Source: Linanthus parryae
Taxonomy: Eukaryota > Streptophyta > Magnoliopsida > Ericales > Polemoniaceae
Assembly (NCBI GenBank): GCA_023055425.1
Contig: JALGPY010000010.1
Span: 16,961,363 to 17,025,362 of the forward strand
Direction: 5' to 3'
Length of the DNA stretch: 64,000 nucleotides
Part shown: piece by piece, positions 35,735-47,777 of the stretch
How the letters are laid out: each line of letters begins with the position of its first letter
How positions within the stretch are numbered: the first letter of the stretch is position 1
Position numbers and translations under genes: made by a program
The notes under the pieces: generated by a model
What the model was told of the DNA's origin: nothing
The model's input: only the letters and a program-made list of their open reading frames with translations
The model's database searches: none

Positions 35735-36481
35735 TCATATCGGGGAGTCGTACTCATCATTTGTAACACACTCGGGACCAGTTCCACCTAAGGTCACAGG
35801 ATAAGTTTGAGGTGTGTAAGTTGGTTCATCATCTCTCAACATATCAGGTTGATCATCACCCATAACCAAGTGCGCAAGCGATGGCTCAACGAGTTCGACC
35901 TCATTCTCTTCATACATTCCATCGTCTTCCTGCTCATCCTCCATGTCCTCATCTTCCTCACCTTCGTCTTGCTCCTCTTCTGGGTCCTCTTCAGGTTCGT
36001 ATTCTTCCTCCGGATCCTCTTCTGGGTCCTCTTCAATTTCGTCGTCTTGGTGCTCGGCGTCCTGTGCCACCTCCCGGGGCATTGGTGGATGTAGCAATTC
36101 TTCCATCTGGCACCAAAGCTCTAAGTGGTTCATCCAATAGTGATCATAATCGCAATGCTTGTACTTGGTGACATTAGGAACCATTTGACCCCATATATTC
36201 CTAACAAACAATTCATCGTATCTTCCCTTAAGGCCCGCCCATAAAGGCTCATCTGGTAGACCGTTGAGGATGTAACAGCATATCTTCAGCGGGTGGGCGT
36301 GGATTTCTTTTCCATGTGGGCTTTGGCTCCAAGCACGGCACAAGTTTCGTACATAAGTACAATACTCTCCTATCGTCTCTTGTCCCGCAAGGTATGTGAC
36401 ATAGCGCGGCGCGTGAGCAGGTGTGAGGTCAGCAGGGGCTGGGATGGGTGGTCTAACCGCGGAATCAGGTAGGGCAGCCAT
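35735..36481 (-). CDS. Extra acidic ORF upstream of gag in the Tekay element
   Basis: Intact frame of 248 residues, same strand as gag and 229 bp upstream of it; the start is taken at the first ATG with a plain context (36481, MAALPDS). The N-terminal 130 residues are rich in Cys, Trp and Tyr (GEYCTYVRNLCRAW, LKICCYILNGLPDEP) and loosely recall the middle of retrotransposon Gag proteins. The next 60 are an E/D/P-rich tract (EEDPEEDPEEE). No membrane segment or zinc knuckle is seen. Known plant elements with an ORF before gag are mainly Ogre/Tat; I do not recognise this protein. It is unbroken although gag and pol are broken. It could encode an accessory protein or be a captured, unused frame. 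Confidence 0.7.
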   Translation of the reverse strand: MAALPDSAVRPPIPAPADLTPAHAPRYVTYLAGQETIGEYCTYVRNLCRAWSQSPHGKEIHAHPLKICCYILNGLPDEPLWAGLKGRYDELFVRNIWGQMVPNVTKYKHCDYDHYWMNHLELWCQMEELLHPPMPREVAQDAEHQDDEIEEDPEEDPEEEYEPEEDPEEEQDEGEEDEDMEDEQEDDGMYEENEVELVEPSLAHLVMGDDQPDMLRDDEPTYTPQTYPVTLGGTGPECVTNDEYDSPI

Positions 36482-36852
36482 CTGAAAGAAGAAAAGAAGA
36501 AGTCTCTGAAATGTTCTAAACCCACGCATCACTTAATATCTCAACGGAAATTTAATTTAAACAATCTAAAGAACCAAACATATTTTTTTTTTAATTAACC
36601 AACACAGTAATATCCACATGACGAAACATGAAACAATACACATATGCCACATAAGAATCTCCAAACAACGGGGAACTCAAATATTCATAGAAGACAACAG
36701 GGAATATTGCTAAGCTATCCCACAACCCCGGCTTGTTTAATTTTACCATTTAGTTGCCCTAATTAAATTTTAATTTCTTTTGAAAATATTTTTAATATTA
36801 AATTTCGATTTACTTAAGGCATTCGGAGAGTCGCACTAGCTTAGAACCGTCG
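36482..36852 (-). other. Tekay leader between primer site and extra ORF
   Basis: AT-rich leader of 370 bp, no coding frame supported. Confidence 0.6.
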
Positions 36853-36864
36853 GCTCTGATACCA
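36853..36864 (-). other. Tekay primer binding site (tRNA-iMet)
   Basis: TGGTATCAGAGC on the minus strand, two bases inside the 5' LTR. Confidence 0.92.
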
Positions 36865-36866
36865 AC

Positions 36867-39661
<2,795 letters not shown>

Positions 39662-39666
39662 AAATC
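39662..39666. repeat. Target-site duplication of the Tekay element, right (aaatc)
   Basis: Second copy of aaatc, where the A1 LTR resumes. Confidence 0.92.
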
Positions 39667-39771
39667 TAGGGACATTGTTATATTATAAATCCAATGAATA
39701 ATACAATGAATGTTCTACCCAATTTATTGTTCATACTAAAACAGATTTCCTCTAGGGACCCTATTCCAACA
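39662..39771 (-). repeat. A1 5' LTR, terminal piece
   Basis: Last 110 bp (sense start) of the A1 5' LTR, ending with the TG...CA boundary at ccaaca. Confidence 0.9.
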
Positions 39772-40795
39772 CCACAATGGTGATAGAATTTTCAGCGCAG
39801 AATTGTACAAAACATGTCACCATGGCATCAGAGCAGTAGAGAGTTACCACATCGGTGATCAAAAGCCCACCACGACAGAAGCACACAAACGACGCTCCAA
39901 AGAAGCAGGGTGGGGTGGGGGGGGGGGTTGAGTGTAATTTTTGGAAAAAATTATGAAGTTTCCTTCTTTCTTCAATTTATTTTCAAGATAAAAGGAATCC
40001 ACTCATTATCGTGGTACAAAGAGATGAAGTTTACATATTAAATATTGGAAGATTCAAGATCGGAGATTAGAGATACTTTGGGGGACGACGAAGGAGGCTA
40101 TCGACTTATCCACCGGAACATCGATATTTGATATCTCTTTCTATAATAGTATCCACCATGAAACTATCTATGGATCCTTTTCTTTTTTATTCTATCATGA
40201 GTAACTAAACCCAACAGATTAGGGACTGATTTGGTGCCATGGACAAATTTTATTGAATGATTGATTTGGATCATCTTTTGCGTTTGATTTTGCTAGATTA
40301 AATGTTTATGAATTGTTGTGCTTAGAACGGATCCTCATAAAGTGCAGTTTAAAAGCCCGACTAGGAGGAACATAGCGAGCAAATATTGTAGCGCAAGGAT
40401 TGAGGACCCTTAGGAGCGAAAGTAGTGACGTGCGGAGAACCTAGACTAATAGAGTAGCATGATACTTTTTATGGGAATCTCAAAGTCACAAAAGTGTTCA
40501 AGACGGAAAATAAGTTATCAATAAACATGGCGTGCTCAAAAATCCGAATGAGGCGCCATAATCGCCTTTATTTTACTATTTAATTTAAGTTTGCTTTTTG
40601 AACTTTTATGCAATTAGTTTTAGCAAAGAAACAAATCAAAACCACCATCACTCTAATTCAACTGAACTCCAACCTCCGGTCTTGTGGGTTTAATATAAAT
40701 GTGGTACTTATCAGAAAAACTACAGAAGACATAGTAGGCTTGCGGTTAACAAATCATCTTTAAAGTACACACCAGCTATCTGCACACCCAGTTGT
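39772..40795 (+). repeat. Right part of a Tat/Athila-like LTR
   Basis: The sequence after A1 ends in a block typical of Tat/Athila LTR ends (a cttgcggtt motif at about 40740-40750) just before a tRNA-Asp-like primer site. It has a run of 11 G at 39917-39927. No coding frame. Confidence 0.55.
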
Positions 40796-40815
40796 TGGCA
40801 CCATTATCAAGGACC
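40796..40815 (+). other. Degenerate Tat/Athila primer binding site (tRNA-Asp type)
   Basis: tggcaccattatcaaggacc. The known consensus in this clade is TGGCGCCGTTGCCGGGGA, and the differences are all transitions of the kind produced by methylation decay. Confidence 0.6.
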
Positions 40816-40931
40816 AGGATTTTTTTTCGATTATTTCGACGCAGTTTTTCTATTACTTTTACTTATTCTTTTATTTTTTATGTTCTCATTTTTTCTTAAA
40901 TAATATGTTTTTCAGGTACTTGTGATGTTGT

Positions 40932-41516
40932 ATGACCATCGAAATACGAGATGTCATACCACCATTGGAGGATCTTGAATCACTTTTTAGTAAAAGAGGT
41001 CAAGAGTTGAGACAGAAAATTGCTACTATGGCTGATGCAAAATCTGAAGCAGAGAGGTTGAGGACCAATTTAGCAGCCAAAAGCGCTCTTCGTGAGCATA
41101 ATCAAAAAGATATGGAGGTGTTTCAAGATATGGTTCAAGACCTCCATGTTAGGTTGACTCAACATCCATTGCAAGGACCACCTGTGGATCCTCGCAATTT
41201 AGTGCAACAAGTGGCGTAAGCACAAGCACAAGAGTAGGAAGTTCCAATGGTTGACGACTACAGGTCGACCGGCGCACGTTATCTGTCGCCTATTCTGGAC
41301 CCCAGCATGACACAAATAGAATCAATCAAGAGTCCTTTAATGGACATGGTTCAGAATGGTTGTCATTTCAGTGGGAATCCTACTGAAAATCCTAATTCAC
41401 ACTTGGTGATACTTACTCAAATCGACCAGACTAGGAAAGTTCCCTCAACATACGAATCTTTGTTGAATCTCATAATGTTCACCTTTTCACTAATAGGAAA
41501 AGCTCGGGAATGGTGA
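40932..41516 (+). pseudogene. Tat/Athila-like gag remnant
   Basis: Two plus-strand pieces, 40932-41219 and 41247-41516, separated by stops. The first is a charged helical N-terminal region. The second has the Gag core pattern FSGNPTENPNSHL...YESLLNLIMFTFSLIGKAREW, closely matching the motif of Athila/Tat Gag in which a FPFSL...A-W segment ends the block. It is followed by TGA and unreadable sequence. Confidence 0.65.
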
Positions 41517-43127
41517 AACAAGATTATCCAGAATGTGTTCAATCTAGGATCCCGTACTATTTCTTGTGTTTTTCAATTCATAAACAAAATAGCTCTGACC
41601 ATGTAGAGCATTGTATAGGTTTATTATTTAACGATCTGAGTCTCTTTATTTAAATGCTCTTTGATGCTAAACAATGTTCCTGAAGGCAATTCAGGTGTCT
41701 TGAATTTAGTCCAGCAAGAAATCATCAGATATCCTCAGTTATGTGATCTTTGGGTTTCATGTATTTTTCTAGATGTTTCTGAGTCATACTTAGGCCTAGA
41801 GTTATTCCTCTAGCGTCAATCCATATGTCTTTGATGGAACTGCCAAAACTGCAAAAGAGAAAATAACCAAAAAGCAGTTAAACCTTCCTGGCACGGCTAA
41901 GAGGCCTTGCACAGTCCATGCGCGACTAGACTAGGGTTTTACTTGTTGTTTTCTATTGTTTCTAGCTCTTTTGGCAGTTCGAATCAGCTAGTTATTCTTC
42001 TTAAATATTTTTATGATTTTTCCCTTATATTTCAAGTAAGAGGTTTAATCCGGAAATCAATGTATCTTTTATGAAATAAATATATTTAGTGATAATTATC
42101 ACTAAGATGTATCTTCCTATTAAAACTCTTTTACTAATTAAACCCGTTTTCTGTTTTAATATACTTGGTAGAGTTTCTGTATAAATAAAAAATGAACGTA
42201 CCATGTATATCACCTTAAATATTTTGGCCAAAGTATTCTTTTCAACTTAATTATTTTTGGCAGAGTTATTATATTAACTATTATTCTTTTTCCTAAATTT
42301 TCTTTGATTAAGAATCTTTTCGTAAATACAGAAAAGAATAAATGACAACTAAATTTCTATTATAAGTAAATAGACACTGTTGTTTCAATAAGTATTTTTT
42401 TTTTTATTATTTACTTATTTCGAATTTTATAGTAAGTATGAATCTTCTTTTTCATAGAAACTAGATTTTTTGAATAAGTAATACTCTTTTATAGTTAAAT
42501 GATTATTCTTTAATATACGAGTTGGACTTCAAATCTATTTCTTTAAGTCGAGATTCATAATTTATTTTCTTAAGAACTCGCTTGCTTGAAAATCAAATAA
42601 CCTCTCATATAAGTATAGAGCTAGATGTCAGAGAAAATTAAGCTTGGAAGCTAGAAAAATTAGGTCTTCCACACACATATGAGAAAGAGAGAGCTCTGAT
42701 AGGTTAGGCCACAACTCAGGAGGAGCTTCTTTAGCCTACGAATGGACTTCCCATGCCGATGATTCGTCCTCCTACCATCCTTAAGAGACAATTTAGCTTC
42801 CCTTATCTTTGATTTTTTAATCAGAAGATGTTGAGTACTCTTCTAGAATCTTTCCATGTATCTATGTATTGCTTTCATTGAGTGTCATGATCAATCTTCT
42901 TCTATTGATCTAGAACAGTGTTCTCTCAAATTACTTGCGTGTCGAATACATTGTTTATCCTTTTGACTAAACCAACATGCTTTAAAGTTTATTCTTAGTT
43001 TGGTTTTGCTTCATATATGTGTTTTAGACTGTCTCCTCTCCATAGACATGTCATTATGAGCACTATGATTACTCTCTTAGATTCATCTTAGAGTCTAGCG
43101 TATTGTCATATCTGTTATCCTGAACCA
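41517..43127. other. Unresolved AT-rich DNA
   Basis: About 1.6 kb without a coding frame, tRNA or clear repeat. It may be the decayed interior of the Tat/Athila element, but I could not align any of it to pol. Confidence 0.4.
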
Positions 43128-43336
43128 TGACACCCCGTTCTTAAAATTATTCAAATTAGTGTGTTTTTAGTAAATTTTTATGTTTGTTGGACGGGTGTTT
43201 GTGATGTGTGAACATAAGTGGTCACACTAAGTATAAATGTTATATCCATGCATATATATTATGTTTGTGTAAATATTCATGCAAATGATGCATTGATTAT
43301 TTACTTTGGTCATGATTCATTTGTGGTGTAACTTGA

Positions 43337-43475
43337 TCATTTTAATAATTCTATAAAAAGAAATATGTGTTCTTATCTTAATAGTTACTGATGAGTTGGC
43401 TAGTAGACTATCCTTGGCTAGTAAGTCTCATGGTTACATGATAGATTTCAAATAGTAATAACCATTAGTATGCAT
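43337..43475 (+). repeat. Repeat block shared with 54389-54530, copy 1
   Basis: About 140 bp (core: cttatcttaatagttactga, actatccttggctag, gtaataaccattag) found again at 54389-54530 at roughly 85-90% identity by eye. Probably LTR sequence of the orphan Ty3 element. Confidence 0.7.
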
Positions 43476-43831
43476 CTCTACCATTAGGCCAACTTACAGC
43501 TTGCCTAGGGCCCCGATAACGGGAGGGGTCTGACAATAATATATGAGAAATTATAGGGAAACAACCAATATCTCCCCCTCATCTCAAACTTAAGTTTCAT
43601 AATATATTGAATTAGAATCAAATTAAATATATTGTTTAGGCAACAAAATCAAATTCTTCTACTTTCTTAAAGAAATATGTGATGATGTTATATATATTTT
43701 TCTTTTTCGGGGTGGGGGGGGGGGAGTTGGATTCTCCTAGGGTCTCTGAAAACCTAGAGACGGCCCTGGGGATGAGTTAAGAGACTTTTACCTAATAGAC
43801 AAAGAAACATATAAGAAACAGAAAATAAAGC

Positions 43832-43850
43832 GGGGGGGGGGGGGGGGGGG
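43832..43850. repeat. Run of 19 G
   Basis: Homopolymer of 19 G bases, the longest of six G runs of 11 or more in the window. Confidence 0.9.
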
Positions 43851-44698
43851 AGTGGAAAGGGAGTTGGCTAATACCACCTGGACCAGAGAGAGAGTGGGTT
43901 GGAGAGGAGGGAAACAAGCCACTCCATGCACGAAGCCATATTGAAGAGTAGGGTGTGGTAAAAGAGAAGGACCAGAGAGAGAGAGTGGCTAATAGACATG
44001 GATTTTTTATAGGGAAATTAAAAGAAATTTTATTACAGTGGTTTTCTTGGTTTGATCTCTAAGGCTCTTACGAGTCTGATTTGCATGGTTTTGACATTTA
44101 AATCTGCTTCGAATGAGGTAGGGGAAATATAATCTCTAAATTTTTGCAGTTACAGTCTATACCTGTTTATACTGCTGGTGTGAATTTTAAAGCTTCTTAG
44201 TTATATGCTAATTAACTGGTGATTAATAAATCACGCTGTTTGTGTATTTGGTGCCGCATGCTGATGCGTAATAACTGGCTGTTGAATAAAGTAGAATTTA
44301 GATTACGCCAGTTGTTAGGCGGTACCTGCTGGGTTGTTTGGCTCACCCCTCTGTTTTACAGGTTGAGCAGGAGCGCGATTGAATCGCGGAGTAGTTACTA
44401 AAATATTTATTGTTAGTTATTAACTATGTTGTTTTTAGCTGTTTTTAACTGTTTGTCGTAAATTACTATTTTGGGCCCGATATTTATAAAATTGTCATTT
44501 TTACGAGCTGGTGTAACTTTTTAATAATTCTGTCACGTACCAGTTTTTCAGATATTTTATTAAAAAGGTGTTTTGGAGGACTGTGTGTCCTGCTGATTGA
44601 GTTTTGGACGTATGAAAGTGTCAGACGGGTTGACAGTAAATAGTGATTTTATCGAATATCGATATTTTATTATTATAAGTGTGACTGGCTTGTGACAC

Positions 44699-44710
44699 TG
44701 GTATCAGAGC
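44699..44710 (+). other. Primer binding site of the orphan Ty3 element
   Basis: TGGTATCAGAGC, exact tRNA-iMet complement. Confidence 0.85.
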
Positions 44711-45228
44711 CTCACCCAACCGGAAGTGCGAATAGTGTATCTGGGACTGGACGGGTGTTTTGGCAGGTGTCTGTGACGGGTGTTGTACAAGTGGTACACA
44801 CTTGTGAGTCACCACACTTGTGAGCCATCGCACTGTCGAGCTAGGGATACACAATCTAGTACTGCTAGGGTGGTGAATGTGATTTGCTATGGTGGTACGT
44901 GATATTTGTTTTTAAAAATAGGTATTTTTTTGTAAGGAGAAACGAACAAAAAAAAAATTAACAGATGGGATTTAGATGGAAAATCATTTGTTGTAGATTG
45001 GGTAGATGTAAGTTTTGGATGAATAAGTGCATAAAATCTTTACATGCAAAAAATTGTAACACATGCTCTTATAGGTACTCTAAGTTACTGCACATATTTG
45101 TTGATGAAAGATGTGATTTTGGGCTTATTAGTTGAATCATGTGGGTTACTTTGCCAACTTTGGAATTGACATATTGCACTTCTTGTGATGGCATACAAAA
45201 GTTGAAAATATCAACTGGTTAAAACATT
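44711..45228. other. Interior or flank of the orphan Ty3 element
   Basis: No coding frame. It starts with a ggacgggtgtttt/gacgggtgttg repetition and a run of A, and its last bases (catt) are duplicated beyond the S1 element at 54154. Confidence 0.45.
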
Positions 45229-45328
45229 TGAAAGGGGAGTAAGCAGGTAGAGATGTAGTTTGAATACTCTAGAAGGGGGGGGGGGAATAGAGTATGCCAA
45301 CTTTTTACAAAACTTGTAAAGCTAAAAG

Positions 45329-45478
45329 TTTAAGGCCTTGAAAAAGGTTTCAAGCCCTTGAAAACAATGAAGTTCAAGGCTTTGAAAACAGTTTCAAGAC
45401 TTTGGAAGAGATACAGTTTAAATAAAGAGACAGACAAGTCTTTTTCAAGGCCTTGAAATGAGTTTCAAACCCTTGAAA
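45329..45478. repeat. S1 palindrome cluster, 3' LTR inner end
   Basis: Six copies or near-copies of TTTCAAGGCCTTGAAA in about 150 bp, at about 45329, 45348, 45372, 45392, 45443 and 45463. Confidence 0.85.
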
Positions 45479-46416
45479 CAAATTAGTTTGAATGCTAGAA
45501 AACTAAGTATGCAAGATAAACTGTAAACGCAAGAGACTCAGAATTTATAGAGTTCAGTCCACTTGGACCTACGTTTATACCTCAGGGATCTTATCCCGGT
45601 CGGATTTTCAGGCACAATTCTTATTAATCAAAAGTTAAGCCCTAGATCTCAAGCACAGAGATATGCCTTACTCTGTTACAACTTGTGGTTCTCACTAACA
45701 TATCTAGTACCTGCTCTAGCTGACTGATTAACTAAGAATTCTCTATTGTTCACTTTGAACAATCCTTGAGAATGAGAGGTAGATGTAATACAAGAACGAT
45801 CTACAAATAAAGAACAAGACAGTAGAACACTGAAGTATAAAACTGCAGTGAAGAATGCAGTGATCTTCTGTGAGAAGGATTGTGAGAATGATGAACGTCT
45901 TTGATGCTTGTCAATATAGAAATGCGTCTCTCTCTTTTCCCGTTGAGTGTTGTATATGTTGCTTCAAAAAGATCTCCATTTATGCTGATCAGAAGCTCTG
46001 CAAATCTTCCCTGATTTTCAGCACCAACCTTCCTATTTTGTAGGCAACAACTTTGACTCTCTTAACAACCTTCTCCAACGGATAGTTGATCACAATCTTC
46101 AGAGATATTGTTGTGATCTTGTCTTTAAAAAAATTGAGGAGGTGTCAAGAGTGTCTGATTGATCACATAATCATCTTCTCTTAATGTTTTGTTTCCTCCA
46201 AAAGCCAGATTAGGAAACCAATCCTGCAAACATAGGAAACAAAATTTCCCTGCAAAACTGAGTCAAAAATATGGATTAGATGGTGTTAGATATATCAAAA
46301 CAGTTTGTCTTTCATCATCAAATCATAACACATCAAGCATAGGAGCGAGAGAGATAGAATCAAATCAGAAGAGTTCAGAAAAACTCCCCCTTAGAACATG
46401 CATACAGGTTAGAAAG

Positions 46417-46545
46417 TTTCAAGATTTTGAATCCTGGTTCAAGGCCTTGAAATAGCTCTCTGCTATTTTAAGCCTGTGAAACCTGATTCAAGGCTTTGAA
46501 AACTAGTTCAAGGCCTTGAAATAACTTAGTATTTCAAGTTCACGA
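46417..46545. repeat. S1 palindrome cluster, 3' LTR outer end
   Basis: Five to six copies of the same palindrome, three of them exact at the 14-bp core or one base off, close to the polypurine tract. Confidence 0.85.
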
Positions 46546-46561
46546 TACCTGTGACCTTACA

Positions 46562-46575
46562 ATCTCCCCTTGATG
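46562..46575 (-). other. S1 polypurine tract
   Basis: Sense CATCAAGGGGAGAT directly before the 3' LTR. Confidence 0.8.
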
Positions 46576-46882
46576 AAAGACAAAACCTTAATCTGGTTGA
46601 GCCTTAGTTTATGAAAAAATACTGATTAGCATACATCAAAAATAGTAGTACCACATATATTCCAAAAGATCAAAATTATTAAAAAACTTAAGACAAAAAA
46701 CAAATAAGTTGCTGATAGTCCTACAGACCAAAAAATAGGTCACTTAAACAGAAATAAAAAAACCTACTATTTCTCCCCCTTTTTTACTTTCATCAAAAAG
46801 AATGAGAAGATGCTGGATCAGTGTCTGGAAAATTTTCAAAACTAAAGTTAAAAAAAGAATGGGAAAGAAAGAATAGGAAAGA

Positions 46883-47299
46883 TTAAGAGGTTGGGTCTTC
46901 ATCTCCATCCTGATCTCCCTCTTCTTCCTCACTGTCTTCATCATTGTCCTGTTCCTCTTAGGTAGTATCTGAATTCGAGTCTGGAATGAGAATTTCTTTT
47001 CCTTTGATCCCCGTGTCTGCCTTTTTCTTGTTCTTCTTAGGGCTTCCAATATGGATTCCCTTATGATTTTCTTGTGCAGTTCCCGTGGTATTTTTCTTCT
47101 TGCATGTTACTTGATACTGGTCATTCTTCACCATCTTCTTGGGTGATAAAGACTCCAGTTCTTCATCAGTAGTCCCTTTTGATTCTTAGTCTTCACTAAT
47201 ATCCTGAACCATATCCTCTGCTGCCTTTCTCTTCTTCTCTGTACTGGGCTTTGATCCTCCGGCCATCTGGATTCTATCAGACGCTCTTCTAGTGCTCAT
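46883..47299 (-). pseudogene. S1 extra ORF downstream of pol, two stops
   Basis: Frame of 139 codons from ATG 47299 (MSTRRASDRIQ) to TAA 46885-46883, interrupted by two TAA codons, each one base from a sense codon. It is Lys-rich in the middle (GSPKKNKKKAD) and acidic at the end (DNDEDSEEEEGD). No signal peptide or membrane segment, so it does not look like an envelope-like protein, although it lies where some Sireviruses carry an env-like gene. Function unknown; could also be the start of a longer lost gene. Confidence 0.5.
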
Positions 47300-47607
47300 T
47301 AGGGTTTGGGAGAAGAATATAGAGATGTGGAGTTGATACAGAGTGAAGGAGAATAGAAGAAGATAAATACTGAAATAGTTTTAGTTTAAGAAGGAAACTG
47401 CAATATCTCTCTCTGATCTCAAAAGATCTGTAATGATCAAAGAAGCTTCAAATCTTTGAAGCTGTTGGAAGTAAATAAATTAATACTATATTTGGTTGAA
47501 AAAGAATTTTGAAAAAGGTAGGGGCAATATTGAGAAAATATCTTCAAAGATAACACTCAATATTGAAAGATCCAAGAATTATTGACTAACCAGTTATCAG
47601 ACTTATT

Positions 47608-47742
47608 TTCAAGGCTTTCAAAATAAATTCAAGGTCTTGAAACACTGCTATACTGAAACAAGTAAAATCAAAGCTTTGAAAAGATTTTCAAGGCTTTGAA
47701 AATATTTTCAAGGATTTGAAAATCAGTTCAAATCTTTGAAAC
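47608..47742. repeat. S1 palindrome cluster between pol and the extra ORF
   Basis: Six degenerate copies of the TTTCAAGGCCTTGAAA motif in about 135 bp, just after the RNase H stop. Confidence 0.85.
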
Positions 47743-47777
47743 ATATAATAACTTACCTTCCTTACCTTGTGCTCCCC

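Larger units (their letters stand above)
43128..44697 (+). repeat. Orphan Ty3-type LTR
   Basis: Starts TGACACCCCG and ends TGTGACA one base before a tRNA-iMet primer site, in the plus orientation. It includes the ggctcacccctctgttttacaggt stretch type found near the R/U5 region of chromovirus LTRs. About 43480-44040 looks like later inserted DNA, including a run of 19 G. The rest of the element was not recovered. Confidence 0.65.
45229..46561 (-). repeat. S1 3' LTR
   Basis: A 1333-bp LTR (sense TGTAAGGTC...TTTCA). It has an 8-bp insertion near its inner end compared with the other LTR, a run of 11 G at 45275-45285, and at least ten palindrome copies in two clusters. Confidence 0.88.

Noticed and set aside
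35807..36171. Plus-strand frames opposite the extra Tekay ORF
   Set aside because: Low-complexity mirror of the acidic E/D/P tract on the minus strand.
43487..43770. Possible hAT-type transposon fragment (gcctagggcccc at the left, acggccctg at the right)
   Set aside because: The ends recall hAT terminal motifs, but I could not find matching inverted ends or an 8-bp duplication, so it is not listed as a feature.
44621..44854. Minus-strand frame across the orphan LTR end
   Set aside because: Spans the LTR end and primer site, which explain the sequence; no domain seen.
45329..45478. Tandem satellite or CRISPR-like array in S1
   Set aside because: The palindrome copies are irregularly spaced and also occur in coding and intergenic parts; there is no repeat-spacer regularity.
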